Positions 47,430 through 58,084 are shown, numbered from the stretch's first letter. The stretch: 64,000 nucleotides of DNA from Chamaecyparis obtusa (GCA_027943335.1 BSBK01006754.1:896001-960000); one strand, 5' to 3'. Notes: generated from the letters alone by a model not told the origin. Translations and numbers: made by a program.

Positions 47430-48585
47430 ACCCAAGGGAATTGAAGCACAGCTACAAATGAAGAATGAAGCCTCCCAGATTATTATCGCAATCTTCATTA
47501 AATGATTCGCAACGTTCTTTGGATTTTACACAGCCTTCAATAACAACTGCAACCTTCTCATAAGTATTACGCAGCCCTCTTGAAGTTTGACACAACTCTA
47601 TAAATATGCTACACCACCCTCTGATGTAGACACAGCCAAACTGGAAGATACAACAGCCTTCCAAAGACACGAGATATTCTGAGAAAATCGAACCAGAATT
47701 ATGTATATATCTGTAACAGCAGCAATTTAATAATTCTCTTCAAATTTGGGATACAACAACACCAAATTTGCATCCACAAAATCAGAATAAATTTTCATAA
47801 TTCAGTTTGCAAAATTCACCATCAATCAGTGATGATTCAAATTGCCAAAGAGAGGAATCAGTCCTGAAACCCTAGCCATTTCTCACAGCCAAGAAACTTT
47901 ATAAAATTTTCATCAAATGAACAATAGATATCTTAAAATGAGCTCTCAAGTCCCTTTTTATTCTTTCTTTTGAGAGCTCAAACACAATTCAGATATCTTA
48001 AAATGAGCTCTCAAGTCCCTTTTTATTCTTTCTTTTGAGAGCTCAAACACAATTCTTACCAATGTGGGATAAAAAGATATACTTTTTTCTTTTAATAATT
48101 CATTTACTCCAATACTTTAAATTAATACCTTGGCTTAGGCTTCCATGAATTAATTAAATAAATGGACCCTTCCCATGATGACTCAACCGTCAACTTAAGT
48201 GAAATTATAAAGTTAAATTATAACTTTATAATAAGCCATTTAATGATTTAATAATAATTTGGCCACCGAAATAATAATAACTCCCAAAATACTTATCCTT
48301 TTAATATGCCGTCTGAAATAGGAGACATTATTTCCCCATGTGACCGAATGCACTTTCCAAAAATAGAAAGGGTCCTTCTCGAACAACATCAAGCTTACTA
48401 TAAATAGTAAACGTGGCAAAACAATAGCAAATGAAGTTCGAATGACACCAAACAAAAGCCAAACCAAAGCATATTGAATTCTGAAGTAGATGCCCACTGA
48501 AAGAGACCCTCTGTCCAGCATCATCAGCCTACGAGGGTCACATGATAGGCTAACCCCAAGAGCTTGCAAAAATGGGGACATTACA
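47430..48585 (-). repeat. LARD-G 5' LTR, shortened, with a 65-bp tandem duplication
   Basis: It matches 43845-44942 but lacks the first ~290 bases of the plus-strand left end and the adjacent PBS, so a deletion removed the LTR/internal junction. A 65-bp segment is repeated in tandem at 47926-47990 and 47991-48055. Each copy contains the inverted arms GAGCTCTCAA and TTGAGAGCTC, a potential hairpin. Confidence 0.85.
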
Positions 48586-48590
48586 ATCAA

Positions 48591-49936
48591 CATGAATGGA
48601 ATATAGAGGTTGAAGAGCAACCGGAAGATGATGCTCAGATTGAGGAAGAAGCACGTATCAAGGAAGATCTACCTGAAGAAGAGATGCCAGTAGAAGATAA
48701 AACTCAACAAGGAGATGAAGAAACTAAGGGACAAGAGGAAGAAATCCCAATCTACATTGAGCAAGCTCAACCGGAGAAGGAGCAAAGGCAACAGGAACAA
48801 GCAGACATACCAAGCTCCTCATCTAAGAGGAAGTTGTCATTTGCCGAAGTGAAGGAAGCTAAGAAGAGTAAGGTCACAGATACAATGGTGGACATCAGCA
48901 AGATGTCAACAAGGCAGCTAAAAGAGCTGACGAAAAGGAAACAAGACATGGTCTTGACCATTGTAAAGAACATTCTGTGTAACTTTGTACCAGATGCTGA
49001 TATTGATGAAGATGAACCGGTCATCGATTAGCTAGAAGTTTTGGCACAGGCAATCAGTGAGGATCTCACTAATCCACAAACAGTAGTCATTAACCACTAT
49101 GAGAAGAAAAGAGTGGAGATTCTCCACAAACAGGTTGAAGAAATCAAAGTTAATTTGACAAACAACCTAAAAGTGCTTCAACCACAACTTCAAGTGGCAA
49201 GTAGTCTGATGACAAGAACTTCTAATTTTGATATATTCTTGCAAGATCTGTCAGAGAAATCAGCAAAGGCCTCAAAGGAGATTAGGGCCTTGTCCTCTCA
49301 GTTTGATATTAAGAACAAAACTGCAACTACTTACAACAGAGAAATGACAAGTTTAACTCTAACACTGAGGAAAATTGCTAAAGAAGAAAATAAGCGAATC
49401 CAAGGTATTATTGGATTTTAGATGTTTCTGGCACCAACATTTGATATGATGCAACAAACAACTTCTACAGAAGCTCTGATTAATGAACCAGGTTAGAAAA
49501 CTATGGAAGATATGGAGAACATCGTTTTTTCTTTAAGACAGCCCAAAAGAAGATAGAATATGTAACCGGTCAGTGGGCACCATTCCTTCACTCTGCCAAA
49601 ACAATTTATAAGGATATCTTCACCAAAATTCAAATGTGAAGAGAAGCATAACCCTTTGTCCTATGGAGGCAAGATGGGGAAGAAGAAGCAGTAGAAAGAA
49701 GAGGATATAGAAAGGGAAATGGGAAGTAGAGCAGCACTCAGACAACAGAGGAAAGAGCAGAGAAGAATAGAACAAGAACAGGACAGAACAGCTTCAGTCA
49801 CTCAACCACCGGAGCACTCAGACAGGGGAAGTGTGCTACAGAGGGAAGCCAAGTCTACAAGACCAAGGTACAAATTGTCACAAGTAAGCGAGTATGGTTT
49901 GTGTATGGTTTTGCCACCAATGACAAAGGAGAAGAT
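48591..49936 (+). pseudogene. LARD-C ORF2, copy 1, C-terminal part
   Basis: It continues the frame after LARD-G (HEWNIEVEEQPEDDAQIEEE). It is acidic at first, then KRKLSFAEVKEAKKSKVTDT, and a coiled-coil region (ILHKQVEEIKVNLTNNLKVL, SEKSAKASKEIRALSSQFDI). In-frame stops occur near 49029, 49419, 49494 and later. A basic Gln/Arg tail (49719-49935) runs into the polypurine tract (GACAAAGGAGAAGAT). It corresponds to 61385-62579 of copy 4. Confidence 0.82.
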
Positions 49937-51003
49937 TGTTAGCAATTTAAGTTGTCATTAGTGTAAATTCACAAACACCATACACCGATAAAAGGTCACC
50001 GGTCTATTACTTAGAAGGCATCGGTAGACTAGAAACAGAGTGTATGCACCGGTAGATGAAACAAAGGGGATACACCGGTAGACCGATCTAAATACACAGT
50101 ACCGGTCTCATAGTGCATGCAAGGGATGAATTGGGTATAAGATATACCGGTCTAAACTACCTAAATATCCGCACCAGATTCTGCGGAGCAGTTTGAGTTA
50201 AAACTGGATTATACGAGACATCCACTGCTCTGAAGTGGAGTTAGCTTTATTTCTACGGATGTTTTGCAAGCTAAACTCCAGATCATAATGCATAGCTTTT
50301 TGCTACTTGCATGATTTATCGATGAGTTTACAGCTTGACGGTTCTATGAGTTAAGGGTATCATTACGGTGAAGTCTTGTATAAATACAAGTCATAGGACA
50401 CAAGAAATAAGGTTGTTGAGAATTGTTGAGTAAACAGAGCAGTGAAGAGACATCTGCGTAGCAATCACAGTCACCAGAGGTGAAAGGAGAAGTTGCAGAA
50501 TAGAGATCAACGGCCAGGCAAACCGGGAAAAATCAACAGGTATGATCTAATCAGACAATCAGTGTCATAATAGATCATTGCTTTTGTAAAGTGTGAAAGC
50601 AAGTTAAAATCCCTTTATCAGGGTGGACCTAATCGATTCTTTGTAAAATCTCCTAACAAGGTAACATCTTTATTGATGTTGAAAGGCCTCTAACCAGGCG
50701 ACTCTTAACAGGGTTAAGATCTTAACCGATCTTTTGTAAAATCCCTTAACCGGGGTAGCAGCTTAACTAGTGCTTTGTAAGCTCCTAACAGGGCGCCTTC
50801 ATTCTGTAGTAGTGAAGTTGTGAGCTCTGTCTCACCGTGGTTTTTTTCTTCTAACCGAGGGTTTCCACGTATATATCTTGTGGTTATGAATATTTGTTTT
50901 TACTTTGCTTAGATTACAAGAAATACTAAACAAGATTGGAATTATAGTAGGAATAGTTCATATTGATTCACCCCCCCCTCTCAGTAACCGGTTGGTAATA
51001 ACA
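49937..51003 (+). repeat. LARD-C copy 1, 3' LTR
   Basis: It starts TGTTAGCAATTTAAG and ends GTTGGTAATAACA (1067 bp), with a TATA box at 50379-50386 and CGTGG...CCACG near 50837-50868. The first position after it (51004) is Copia-D pol. Confidence 0.92.
50379..50386 (+). promoter_or_regulatory. LTR TATA box (LARD-C copy 1, 3' LTR)
   Basis: TATAAATA in the same context as the 5' LTR box at 36925. Confidence 0.65.
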
Positions 51004-51804
51004 TATTTTCCTAAATGAAAGGAAATATACCATGGACATTTTAACCAGATTTGGCATGAAGGAATGTAAACCATTAACCACTCCGATGGAAACAAATCTT
51101 CACAAACTCAAAGAAGCTGCAAATTCAGAGGTTACAGATTCCTCTTATTATAGACAACTGATTGGATCTCTTATGTTCTTGGTAAACACTCGCCCTGATA
51201 TCTGCTATGCTACGAATGTTCTAAGTCATTTCATGTGTAAACCTAAGAAGATCCATTTAACAACTGCTAAACATATTCTGAGATACTTATGTGGTACAAT
51301 TGAATTGGGTCTAAAGTATCAGAATGTTGAGATACAACTCCAAGGATTCACTGACTCTAATTGGGCTAGAAACTCCATTGATCGGAAAAGTACTACAGGA
51401 TGTTGCTTTAGTCATGATCCGCAATGATTTCATGGTTCAGTAGAAAACAGTCAGCAGTTGCTTAGAGTTCTATCGAAGCAGAATACATGGCTGCATCTAT
51501 GGGTGCTCGTGAAGCAGTATGGTTAAGGAAGTTACTATTTGGATTGTTTGGCAAGCCTCTACAACCTACAATAGTTTATTGTGACAATCAAAGTTGCATT
51601 AAAGTTTTTGTGAATCTAGTTTTTCATAACCGCTCCAAACACATAGAAATTCCTTATTACTACATAAGAGACATGGTAGACAGAAATGTTATCAAACTTG
51701 TCTACATAAGTACTGAAGAGCAAAATGCTAATATCTTTACTAAGCCTCTTGCGAAGTTGAAAATTGAGTACTTAAGACAAAAACTTGGTATGATTAAGTT
51801 GTGA
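51004..51804 (+). pseudogene. Copia-D reverse transcriptase end and RNase H
   Basis: A 5'-truncated pol fragment. It has the RT C-terminal block (FGMKECKPLTTPMETNLHKL, LMFLVNTRPDICYATNVLSH) and RNase H with DSNWARNSIDRKSTTGC, EYMAASMGAREAVWL, VYCDNQSCIKVFVN and the C-terminus NIFTKPLAKLKIEYLRQKLG. A stop near 51425 and a frame break to 51485 disrupt it. It is related to, but distinct from, Copia-A and Copia-B. The LARD-C 3' LTR cuts it on the left. Confidence 0.85.
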
Positions 51805-52255
51805 TTAAAATTTCTGAGATTCTATCTCTTAAATATGTAATTTAATATATTCATGAATCAAATTAAATATTGCAATATTGTGTTTTTGAAAGATGACAAT
51901 CTTTCTTGTGTGTGAAGTCATTATTGTAAGGTGACAATCTACAATAGTTTGACTTATGTTATCATTCAATCCAGTTCCGAATTAGTCGGGGATCATGATA
52001 ACGAGTGGTTCAAGTTTTGATCCGAATTGCGTTGGATATCTTGACACCTATATTTATCTTTATAATCCAGTTCCGAATTGAGTCGGGGATTATGATAAAT
52101 TCTATTATCAGGTTGAATTATGTTCCAGATTATGCTGGAAATCCTGATTCAAAGTGATTAAGTGTTAATTAAAGGAAATCTAGTTCCAAACTAAGTCGGG
52201 GATTTCAATAACACTCACTTCTTTTGAATATCAATCTCCTCTCGCTAAGAGGGAG
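51805..52255 (+). repeat. Copia-D 3' non-coding region with imperfect repeats
   Basis: Four copies of a ~35-base motif centred on AATCCAGTTCCGAATT...GTCGGGGATTATGATAA lie at about 51968, 52063, 52120 (weak) and 52178. No gene is present. A polypurine tract GAGGGAG (near 52249) abuts the LTR. Confidence 0.7.
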
Positions 52256-52425
52256 TGTTAAATTATAGCATTGAATTGATTGATATAATCATTCACACGG
52301 CATTGTCTTCTCTCTGCAATCATACAATCACAGTTAATAAGTATTCACTGTTTAGTTTAATATATAAATAAAATAGCACTTATATATATGACAGATTTCC
52401 TCTATCAAGATCCTGCAATTTAACA
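52256..52425 (+). repeat. Copia-D 3' LTR
   Basis: A 170-bp LTR starting TGTTAAATTATAG and ending CAATTTAACA, directly after the polypurine tract. The next bases are CTTGG. The 5' LTR is outside the preserved part. Confidence 0.75.
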
Positions 52426-52575
52426 CTTGGCACCGTCTTAGATGACTTGGCATTATGGTTCGCCTTATGTTGAATATTATCGGTTTAAATCTATGATATG
52501 CCAACAGTTTATATTTATTGTTTTACCGTAATTGAAATTATTTGTGTTAGTGGTAACGACCGTAATTGGAATTAT
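52426..52575. other. Short stretch, nothing recognised
   Basis: 150 bases between the Copia-D LTR and an ORF2 fragment; no feature seen. Confidence 0.5.
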
Positions 52576-53427
52576 GCAACTTCAATAGCATACCAAGTGG
52601 TGCAATACATGCAGCGCACAAGATTATGCACGACAATGCTCAGTATGACATGTGCTATGCTAAGGAGCCAAATTTTTGAGAACCTGAAGAAGCTCGGTAT
52701 GGTGAAGAAGAAATTTATCAAGTATGGGACATTGTTGGTATGTCTCTTTTTCTATTACCAAAATTTCTTTCCTGGAGTGGGTAAGGTTACCTGGTTAACA
52801 GACAGACCGGTAATGGTCCAAATAGGTGAAATAGTTAACAGTTTGGGGAACCGGTTTAACAAAGTAATGACTAATTACTTTGAGGCTTATCAACTTAGAA
52901 TGCATCAGAGGGAGAGAATTCCTTCAGATATTGTAGAGTACAAGGATGAACTTTGCTTGCTGGTGAGCACCAACCACTATATCATCCAGGTTGTTGAGCC
53001 AAGAACCGAGTTTGCACCGGAGCTTGGTTATGAGATATCAACCAAGACTGCCAAAGCTTATGTCGAGGCACTTCAAGAAAGTAACTTGGATCTCTTTGCC
53101 AACCGGTTTGGCACTTACGAGGAGATAAGTGCAAGTTTGAAGAAAAATGCACCTTCAAAGGCACCAAAGAAGGTATATGTAAAACGGTCTCCTACTCCAA
53201 GGAAAAGGAAGCCAACTGTGCAAGAACCAAAAGTTCAAAAGAAGAAGGCACAGTCAGTCACAACCGAACAATCACAAGGTGAGGACTCGGAGGAAACAGA
53301 GACAGAACAAACCACCTCCTATCTCAGAAAGAGGAAGATCGAGAAACCGGTAAAGGAGGATGCACCGAAAGCAAGAAAACCAACCATAGATGAAATGGTT
53401 GAAGGAGTAAAGCAATCAGGTAGATTG
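52576..53427 (+). pseudogene. LARD-C ORF2, copy 3 fragment
   Basis: It aligns with codons ~200-480 of copy 1: NSIPSGAIHAAHKIMHDNAQ, a frameshift near 52650, then LRSQIFENLKKLGMVKKKF, FFYYQNFFPGVGKVTW, YFEAYQLRMHQRERIPSD and a Lys/Pro-rich linker to GVKQSGRL. LARD-C copy 4 is inserted in reverse orientation at 53428, with GATTG (53423-53427) as the left target copy. After the initial frameshift the frame is open for about 260 codons. Confidence 0.82.
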
Positions 53428-53868
53428 TGTTATTACCAACCGGTTACTGAGAGGGAGGGGGTGAATTAGTAAGAACTATTTTCTCTCTGTGTTCTAATTT
53501 TAAGTACTTGTAATCTAAGTAAAGTATAAAGCAGACATTCACAATTGTAAAAGAAGTACTCAGATGAACACAAGTTTTATATGTGGAAACCTTCGGTTAG
53601 AAAAAAAAACCATGGTGAAATAGAACTCACAACTTCACTACTACAGAATGAAGGCGCCCTGTTAGGAGCTTACAAAGCATTGGTTAAGGTGCTACCCGGT
53701 TAAGGGATTTTACAAAGATCTATTAAGATCTGAACCCTGTTACGAGCTACCTGGCTACATGACTTTGAACATCGAAAGGGATGTTACCTTGTTAGGGGAT
53801 TTTTACAACGAACCGATTAGGTCCACCCTAATGAAGGGATTTCAATTGCTTCCTCTACTTAACAAAGT

Positions 53869-53937
53869 AAAAACTATGCTAATAGTCTCGTAGTCAGCTG
53901 AATGAAGGGATTTCAATTGCTTCCTCTACTTAACAAA
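53869..53937. other. Filler DNA at the Gypsy-H/LARD-C junction
   Basis: 53901-53937 repeats 37 bases of the LARD-C LTR found at 53832-53868 (AATGAAGGGATTTCAATTGC and onward). 53869-53900 between them is made of short pieces (CTAATAGTCT, TCGTAGTC, CTATGCTA) also found close together in the Gypsy-H LTR at 54090-54170. This fits templated insertion during break repair. Confidence 0.6.
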
Positions 53938-54803
53938 AGACTTCATAATTTTTATCAAATCGATAATGAATAACATACACTTGATAACATACACCCGATA
54001 ATGTTTGCTATGACCCGCGGCTACTGGGAAGGAGCCGCTGTTGAAGACTCAAGCCTAGCAATGTATATTAAACCTGGTGGATAGAAGATTATGCTGGCTG
54101 TCGTAGTCTCTGTACTAATAGTCTTGTATAGACCCGCGACTGCTATGCTAGTATCCACGACCCAGCTGGAGACTCACGTGAACACTCTTACACCCAAAAT
54201 TGTTCATACACAGCCCTGTTTTGAACTCACAGATGTATATTTGATGCGGCTGGCATTCTTGTCATCATTCGATGGCAATCAAATCCATCTCACAATGCAT
54301 AGTTCAGGAGAATGATCGTTTCTCCCAAATTGCTCAAACCCTTGCTTCTCATTAATTTCGCAAACTCCAGAATTCCTCCATTTCAATATTCATAACATGA
54401 TAATGAATCACGCAAGGCTGGGCATTTTAAAGAAAAAATGAAATCTTCCTCTTCACACCACCATTCAGCTTCACACTAACACCTTTCACTTAAGTGAAAA
54501 CAATCGTTAAGAATACACTTTCAAATTAGAACACTTAAAGTAAAATATTGAAATAAGCCAAGCTTTATTCCATCAAATATGAAGAAAGTGACAATTGACA
54601 ATTCCTAGAAGAGCTCCATCGAAGAAAGAAGACCAACATCAACACCCAACTGCCTTTCCCGAAATAGAAACTGGGTATAACTGACTTACTAAAAATAGTA
54701 AGTCAGACACAAAGATCCCCTAATCAAAACATCAGCTCACAGGGACCGCATTGATGAACTGACAATAACAAGCCCAGGTACCTGCTAAATTGGTGACATT
54801 ATA
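53938..54803 (-). repeat. Gypsy-H 3' LTR, truncated
   Basis: It matches the right ~840 bases of 59589-60730. It ends GACATTATA, mutated from GACATTACA, and then the polypurine tract GGGGAGGGAGGAC (minus strand, 54804-54820). The plus-strand left end, TGTAAAGAGC, is lost. Confidence 0.85.
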
Positions 54804-56230
54804 GTCCTCCCTCCCCAAGATTGCTTGTCCTCAAGCAATCGCAAACCAGGATGCTCTAAAATCTCCTCTGATTCCCAAGTAGCATCCTCAACCGGTAGAC
54901 CTAGCCATTTAACCAAAAGCTCACAAATAACTCGTTTGCGCAGATGTCTCTCCCTGGTATCCAAAATGGCCTCAAGAACCAACTCTAGCTTCCCCTCATC
55001 ATCCAATGGCGGTAAAACAGATGAAGGAATAACATGTCTGCCCAAAGCTTTCTTCAGATGGGACACATGAAAAACATTGTGCACCTTAGTATCAGATGGA
55101 AAATCCAACTCATAAGCAACCTCTCCAACCCGTCGGACCACACAAAAAGGACCATAATACTGAGGTTTAAGCTTTTCAGCCTCGCTCCTCCGAATGGAAG
55201 ACTGCCTATACGGCTGCAACATCAAATACACCATGTCCATAACCTCAAAAGAGCAGGCCACTCTCCTCTCATCAGCATACTCCTTTTGTCAATTTTGTGC
55301 TCGCTATATATTATCCCGCAAGGTGCCTAAAACATCCTGACTGTCCTGTAACAAGTCACCTGCACCAGGTACTCTTCTACCACTGAGCATCAAATCAAAG
55401 AAACTGGGAGGATCATATCCATACAGAGCTCGAAACGGAGTCATACAAATGGACATATGATGAGTCGAATTGTAACAATACTCACATAAATAAACCCACT
55501 TCACCCAAGCCCTCTGCTGAGCGGAAACATAGTTACGAAGATAGCCCTCCACCCATTTATTAACAATCTCAATCTGACCGTCAATCTGTGGGTGATAACT
55601 AGTGCTAGGAGTTAGTTCTGTACCACATAACCTAAACAACTCCTGCCAAAAGTGACTTATGAAACGACTATCTCGGTCACTCACAATGCTCCGCGGTAAC
55701 CCATGTAACCGAAAAATCTCGTTGAAGAATAAATCTGCCACCTGTACCACTGAAAAGGTAGTAGCAATGGGAAAGAAGTGAGCAAATTTGGTCAAACGAT
55801 CCACTGCTACATAAATACAGTCTCTACCTTGGACCTTAGGCAGGCCCACAATAAAATCCATGGAAATGCACTCCTATTTCTGGTCAGGAATAGGTAGTGG
55901 CTGCAATAAACCCGTCGGATATGTATGTTCCTACTTGTTCTGCTGGCAAACAGAACATTCCCTGACATAATTCTGAACATCATGCTTAAGGCCCCTCCAT
56001 GTGAAACGTTCACGCACCTGCCAATAAGTTTTATAGAAACCCGGATGTCCAGCTATAGGGGAATCATGGAAAGCCCTCAGCACCAACTGTATAACGCTCA
56101 AACCAGCCACCAACCAAACCCTTCCCTTGTAAATGATCAACTCATTCACAAGAGCATACCTGTCATCCTGGATAGTCCCATCCAGAAAGTCAATGGCCCA
56201 CTGATCCTTCGCATACTCTGCGACTATCAA
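54785..56230 (-). pseudogene. Gypsy-H integrase and chromodomain
   Basis: On the minus strand: the zinc-binding part HPGFYKTYWQVRERFTW with CSVCQQNK near 55930-56060, a stop, then the core with VAVDRLTKFAHFFP (Asp), VSDRDSRFISHFWQEL (Asp) and DGQIEIVNKWVEGYL (Glu), near 55550-55830. After a frame break near 55290 comes the C-terminal region and a chromodomain-like block (ELLVKWLGLPVEDATWESEE, near 54850-54920). Chromodomains are known to steer chromoviruses to heterochromatin. Confidence 0.85.
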
Positions 56231-56236
56231 ATGTTT

Positions 56237-58082
56237 CTAGTCCTCAGTAACTTTTGTCAGGGCACACAACTGTGGTCTCCTAGATAGAGCATCAGCAACA
56301 ATGTTCTGTGTCCCCTTGATATAGTTGATATCAAAATCATAAGACTGAAGCTTGCTGACCCATTTCTGTTGCCGCTCATTCAGATCACGTTGCCCTAGGA
56401 AATATTTCAAACTATCATGATCAGTTTTAATGCAAAATTTGTTGCCCACCAAATATTGTCTGAATTTAGCTAGAGCATGCATGATGGCTAACATCTCCTT
56501 ATCATAAACATTGAAAGACTTCTCAGGACCCCTGAGCTTCCTGCTCTCGTACACAATAGGATGACGATCCTGTGAGAGAATTGCACCAATACCCTCACCC
56601 GATGCATCACAATGCAAATCAAAAGGTCTAGAGAAGTTGGGCATAGCCAACATCGAGCAAGAAGTCATAATCTACTTGAACTTCTCAAAACACTCCTGTG
56701 TTTGAGTAGTCCACTGGAAAGCACCCTTACGAGTCAAATCAGTAAGGGGAGCTGCATGTCGGGAAAAGCCTGCAACAAATCTGCGATAAAAGGCACACAA
56801 ACCAATAAACCCTCTAAGCTGAGTCAAACTCTCTGGCACTGGACAATGAATAATAGTGCGAAACTTATCCGGGTCCATACGAACTCCCTCTATGCTAATA
56901 ATGTGCCCCAGATACAGTAACTCAAAACTTGCCCAAAGCACACTTAGACTCCTTAGCAAATAAGGAAGCCTCAGCCAAGATACCCAACACAGTATCCAAA
57001 TATATCAGGTGCTCCTCCCACGTCCTACTGTAAACCAATATGTCATAAAAAACAACCAATACAAACTTCCTCAACTGCCTGTGAAAAACCCTGTTCATGG
57101 TAGACTGAAATGTTGCCGGAGCATTGGTCAACCCAAAAGGCATGACCAAAAACTCGAAGTGACCATAATGACATTGGAAGGTTGTCTTCTTTATATCTCC
57201 TCCCGAACCCGAATCTAATGGTATCTAGATCTCAAATCTATATTAGAAAAGAAAGCAGCTCCATGCAACTCATCAATCAACTCATCAATGCGAGGAATAG
57301 GATACCTGTTCTTAATGGTTTTTCGGTTCAGCATTCTGTAATCAATACACATCCTCATGGTGCCATCTTTCTTCTTCACCAAAACTATCGATGAAGCAAA
57401 AGTGGACTTACTCGGCCTGATGTGACCCATAGAGAGCAGCTCTTCAATAGTCTTTTCGATCTCATCTTTCAACTGCTTGGGATGCCGATAGGGAGTGATC
57501 ATAATGGGTTTAGTACCCTCCTCTAACTCAATAATATACTCTATGCCTTTGTCAGGTGGTTTGCCATGTGGTAAATCACTAAACACTTTGGACTGTTTAA
57601 CCCGTAGTTTTTGTATATCAGGCTGATAGACTGTCTTCTCAGCTTCCTTAGAAGAAGGTAACATCCTGCACTCTGCTGCCCAATCCACTGCATCATGACT
57701 AATAAGATGTTGCATACGTCTGAAGGAAATAGTCTTCAAGTTCTCTTCCTTGATGGCTTTCAGAACATGTTTCTTTCCATCCATTTCGAAACTCACTTCC
57801 ATATTCTTAAGGCTGAGGTAAAATGCCTCAATGGAATGCAACCAACTGATGCCTAGAACCAATTCAGTTCCACCCATATCAACCACATAAAAATCAGATT
57901 TAAAGTCATTTTTGTTTAACCTGAGGGGCAGATTTGAAATCATTTTGACACACTTAAGAGTGTAACCATCAGCAACCTTGACACTAATTCCCTCAAAATC
58001 TTCAGTCAGCAAACCTGTCTTGGATACTAACCCTGAATCAATAAAATTATGTGTTGCCCCTGTATCCAATAATGCAATGACA
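56237..58082 (-). pseudogene. Gypsy-H protease, reverse transcriptase and RNase H
   Basis: On the minus strand: the protease [13 protein letters not shown] near 58030-58067, then RT with [20 protein letters not shown] and [15 protein letters not shown], a break near 57215, then MPFGLTNAPATFQSTMNRVF. The RT active site reads VFYDILVYS where FxDDILVYS is usual, so one catalytic Asp is replaced. RNase H has LHCDASGEGIGAILSQ and DKEMLAIMHALAKFRQYL (56237-56668). Frame breaks occur near 56940 and 56670. Confidence 0.85.
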
Positions 58083-58084
58083 CA

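Larger units (their letters stand above)
43557..48585 (-). mobile_element. LARD-G, non-autonomous gypsy-type element
   Basis: This 5029-bp element is flanked by a perfect ATCAA duplication (43552-43556, 48586-48590). On the minus strand both ends read TGTAATGTCCCC...CTCTTTACA, the same termini as Gypsy-H. The left LTR (3' LTR, 43557-44942) is complete; the right LTR is shortened. The internal 2.5 kb encodes no RT or integrase. Its 3' end keeps a short gypsy-like relic (LLEDKQSWEGRT) and a polypurine tract GGGAAGGGAGGAC. It probably relied on Gypsy-H-type enzymes in trans. Confidence 0.85.
36478..51003 (+). mobile_element. LARD-C copy 1, with two nested elements
   Basis: LTRs at 36478-37567 and 49937-51003 bracket a PBS, a gag-like zinc-knuckle gene, a spacer with a TATA box, ORF2 split in three by nested insertions, and a weak polypurine tract. 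The net length without the nested elements is about 7.9 kb. I find no protease, RT, RNase H or integrase, so this is a large retrotransposon derivative. Flanks are CCGGT on the left and TATTT on the right, with no target duplication. The left flank is Copia-B LTR and the right flank Copia-D pol. Confidence 0.85.

Noticed and set aside
54091..54315. Plus-strand 74-codon frame repeated at 60018-60242
   Set aside because: The similarity is explained by both being copies of the Gypsy-H LTR; the frame is not accompanied by any coding signal.
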